Below, one piece after another: positions 6,554 through 7,896 of a stretch of DNA of 7,896 nucleotides (within the stretch, counting starts at the first letter, position 1; the number at the start of each line of letters is the position of its first letter). The notes under the pieces were generated by a model. That model was not told the origin of the DNA and did not search any database. It saw only the letters and a list, made by a program, of their open reading frames with translations. The stretch comes from Clostridiales bacterium (GTDB taxonomy: Bacteria > Bacillota > Clostridia > Oscillospirales > Oscillospiraceae). Location: the NCBI GenBank assembly GCA_012516225.1, contig JAAYWX010000330.1, positions 1 through 7,896 on the forward strand, read 5' to 3'. Both the position numbers and the translations under genes were made by a program.

Positions 6554-7768
6554 ATGGGGGATTTTGAAACCAATGGTGTGCTCAAGGGATTGAAAGTGCT
6601 GGATTTTACAATAGCACTTTCCGGCGCCTTTGTAGCGTGGCAGTTTGCCGACCTCGGCGCAGAGGTATGGAAGGTCGAAAAATATGGTGAAGGTGATCAG
6701 GCTCGAACATGGGCTCCATTTGTTAATGGACTGAGCACACTGTTCGCTTCATATAACAAGAACAAACAAAGTATAGAGATGAATTTGGCGAAACCTGAGG
6801 GCAAAGCAATAATTTATGAGATGGTAAAGCACTGTGATGTTGTTTTGGAAAATTTTAAAAGTGGTTCAATTGACCGGTTAGGCTTGGGATATGAAAAGCT
6901 AAAAGAAATTAATCCTCGAATTGTATTTGTTTCACTTTCCGGCTTTGGCGCTTCCGGCCCTATGATGAAGTATCCGTGCTACGATGCCATAGCTGCGGCA
7001 CGCGGAGGTTTCGCCGGCAGCAATGGTGAACCGGATGGAGCTCCAATGAAAGCGGGCAACAGCATATGTGATACGCTCGCGGGTATATACACGCTTAATG
7101 CTGCATTAATGGCGCTGATTGATGCGCGCCGAACTGGCAAGGGATGCAGAGTGGACGTGGCTATGGCCGATGTAGCCATGCGCTCATGCGAGGAAACATT
7201 GATGGATTATGCTAAATATGGCTCTACGCAGTCCAGATTTGGCAACCATGACCGCTTCATAGCTCCCTACGGAATCTTTGAGGCACGTGACGGCTTTGCA
7301 GTTATAATTGCCGACACGCAGGAACGTTTCCGGAAGCTATGCGAAGCATTGGAGATACCGCAACTTATTGACAACCCCTTATTTGCGGACAACGCCTCGC
7401 GCATAAAAAACAGGGATGCCCTTGTAGCGGAGATTGAAGCTGTTACCCGAACTTTGTTCCGCTCACAGATCGAAGAAAAACTGTTAAGCCAAGGGGTACC
7501 GGCCTCTGCCATCCTTACGTTTATTGAAGCCTATACATCTAAACACTCAAATGAGACCGGTGTTACAGAGTTCGTTCAGCAGGATAAAATCGGTGCAGTT
7601 CGTTTTTATAAAAACCCTATTCGTTTTAATAATACTCCGTGTGAAATAAAGCGCGGTTCGCCGCTTCTGGGACAGGATACCGACAGCATCATGAGAGAGC
7701 TGGGGTATTCCGATGAGGAAATCAAGGAGTTGTATGATGCTGAAGTGATTGGAAGCCATATGATATGA
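6554..7768 (+). CDS. Class III (CaiB/BaiF) CoA-transferase, intact
   Basis: This is a full-length, 404-residue family III CoA-transferase, matching CaiB-type enzymes in length. The N-terminal region has LKGLKVLDFTIALSGAF, QFADLGAEVWKVEKYGEGDQ, NKNKQSIEMNLAKPEGKAI, CDVVLENFKSGSIDRLGLGY and RIVFVSLSGFGASGP. KAGNSICDTLAGIYTLNAAL follows, in which Asp173 fits the catalytic residue that forms acyl-aspartyl and aspartyl-CoA intermediates, then ARRTGKGCRVDVAMADVA. The C-terminal part contains the usual second-domain segment and ends GYSDEEIKELYDAEVIGSHMI. The start is clear: AGAGGAG lies 7 bases before the ATG. It begins 23 bases after the first CoA-transferase, so the two share the predicted sigma-54 promoter. 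It would transfer CoA between the pathway substrate and product, as CaiB does for carnitine and gamma-butyrobetaine or crotonobetaine. Substrate identity is not visible; a heteromer with its paralogue is possible. Confidence 0.93.
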   Translation: MGDFETNGVLKGLKVLDFTIALSGAFVAWQFADLGAEVWKVEKYGEGDQARTWAPFVNGLSTLFASYNKNKQSIEMNLAKPEGKAIIYEMVKHCDVVLENFKSGSIDRLGLGYEKLKEINPRIVFVSLSGFGASGPMMKYPCYDAIAAARGGFAGSNGEPDGAPMKAGNSICDTLAGIYTLNAALMALIDARRTGKGCRVDVAMADVAMRSCEETLMDYAKYGSTQSRFGNHDRFIAPYGIFEARDGFAVIIADTQERFRKLCEALEIPQLIDNPLFADNASRIKNRDALVAEIEAVTRTLFRSQIEEKLLSQGVPASAILTFIEAYTSKHSNETGVTEFVQQDKIGAVRFYKNPIRFNNTPCEIKRGSPLLGQDTDSIMRELGYSDEEIKELYDAEVIGSHMI

Positions 7769-7801
7769 AGACATTAAAGATATTTTAGAAAAGGAGCAAG
7801 T

Positions 7802-7896
7802 CTGACGAAGAAAGAAATTTGAGATTTTCATATAGGACAACTTCCATTTAAGTATCTGCACTTTGGCAGCTATCAAAGTTATCTAAAAACCATGGC
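7802..7896 (+). pseudogene. Possible start of a third plus-strand gene, interrupted by TGA (partial)
   Basis: After the second CoA-transferase an AAAAGGAG ribosome-site-like sequence (7789-7796) precedes CTG (7802), which reads LTKKEI, then TGA (7820-7822). The same frame then stays open to the window edge as DFHIGQLPFKYLHFGSYQ and on to YLKTMA, which looks like real protein. The other two frames have stops here. No ATG or GTG lies at the expected place. I do not recognise the family. It may be a decayed gene, a sequence with errors (ATG to CTG and TGG to TGA), a selenocysteine codon, or chance. Confidence 0.35.

Noticed and set aside
7547..7876. 109-codon minus-strand frame over the end of the second CoA-transferase
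   Set aside because: Most of it is antisense to a solid coding region; its composition is not protein-like and it lacks a clear ribosome site.

Overview
The window carries two divergent gene sets separated by a 630-base AT-rich control region. They look like parts of one system for activating an organic acid to its CoA thioester and reducing or oxidising it with flavoprotein electron carriers. Strong AGGAGG-type ribosome sites, tight spacing, moderate GC in genes with AT-rich gaps, and protein sequences resembling anaerobic Firmicutes suggest a clostridial anaerobe. This is an inference; no 16S or other taxonomic marker is present.

Minus strand, read from 4708 down to 1: fixA (3944-4708), fixB (2989-3915), a CaiC-like acyl-CoA ligase (1252-2844), etfB (402-1205) and the first 128 codons of etfA (1-384, cut by the window edge). 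FixA, FixB and the ligase recall the E. coli fix and cai carnitine proteins. The second ETF pair resembles clostridial EtfBA associated with acyl-CoA dehydrogenases. Two different ETFs thus flank one ligase in one apparent operon. No acyl-CoA dehydrogenase, enoyl-CoA hydratase, transporter or regulator lies in the window.

Plus strand, from 5339: two tandem class III (CaiB/BaiF) CoA-transferases. The first (5339-6530) is broken by a one-base frameshift at a CCCC run (5722-5725) and also has Tyr where the catalytic Asp should be. The second (6554-7768) is intact and keeps the Asp. At the right edge (about 7802-7896) a protein-like reading frame begins with a good ribosome site but a CTG codon and an in-frame TGA. 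It may be a degraded or unusual third gene.

Control region 4709-5338: I see a near-consensus sigma-54 (-24/-12) promoter on each strand, one for each gene set. Between them lies a perfect 20-bp inverted repeat with further half-sites, a good candidate for the enhancer-binding-protein site that would co-activate both operons. A 12-bp inverted repeat encloses the plus-strand promoter, and a hairpin lies in the predicted plus-strand leader.

The working model is as follows. An effector-responsive sigma-54 activator turns on both operons. The ligase and/or CoA-transferase(s) load the substrate onto CoA. The ETFs pass electrons to or from an acyl-CoA dehydrogenase encoded outside the window. Carnitine, crotonobetaine or gamma-butyrobetaine are the obvious substrate candidates from homology, but nothing in the sequence proves the substrate.
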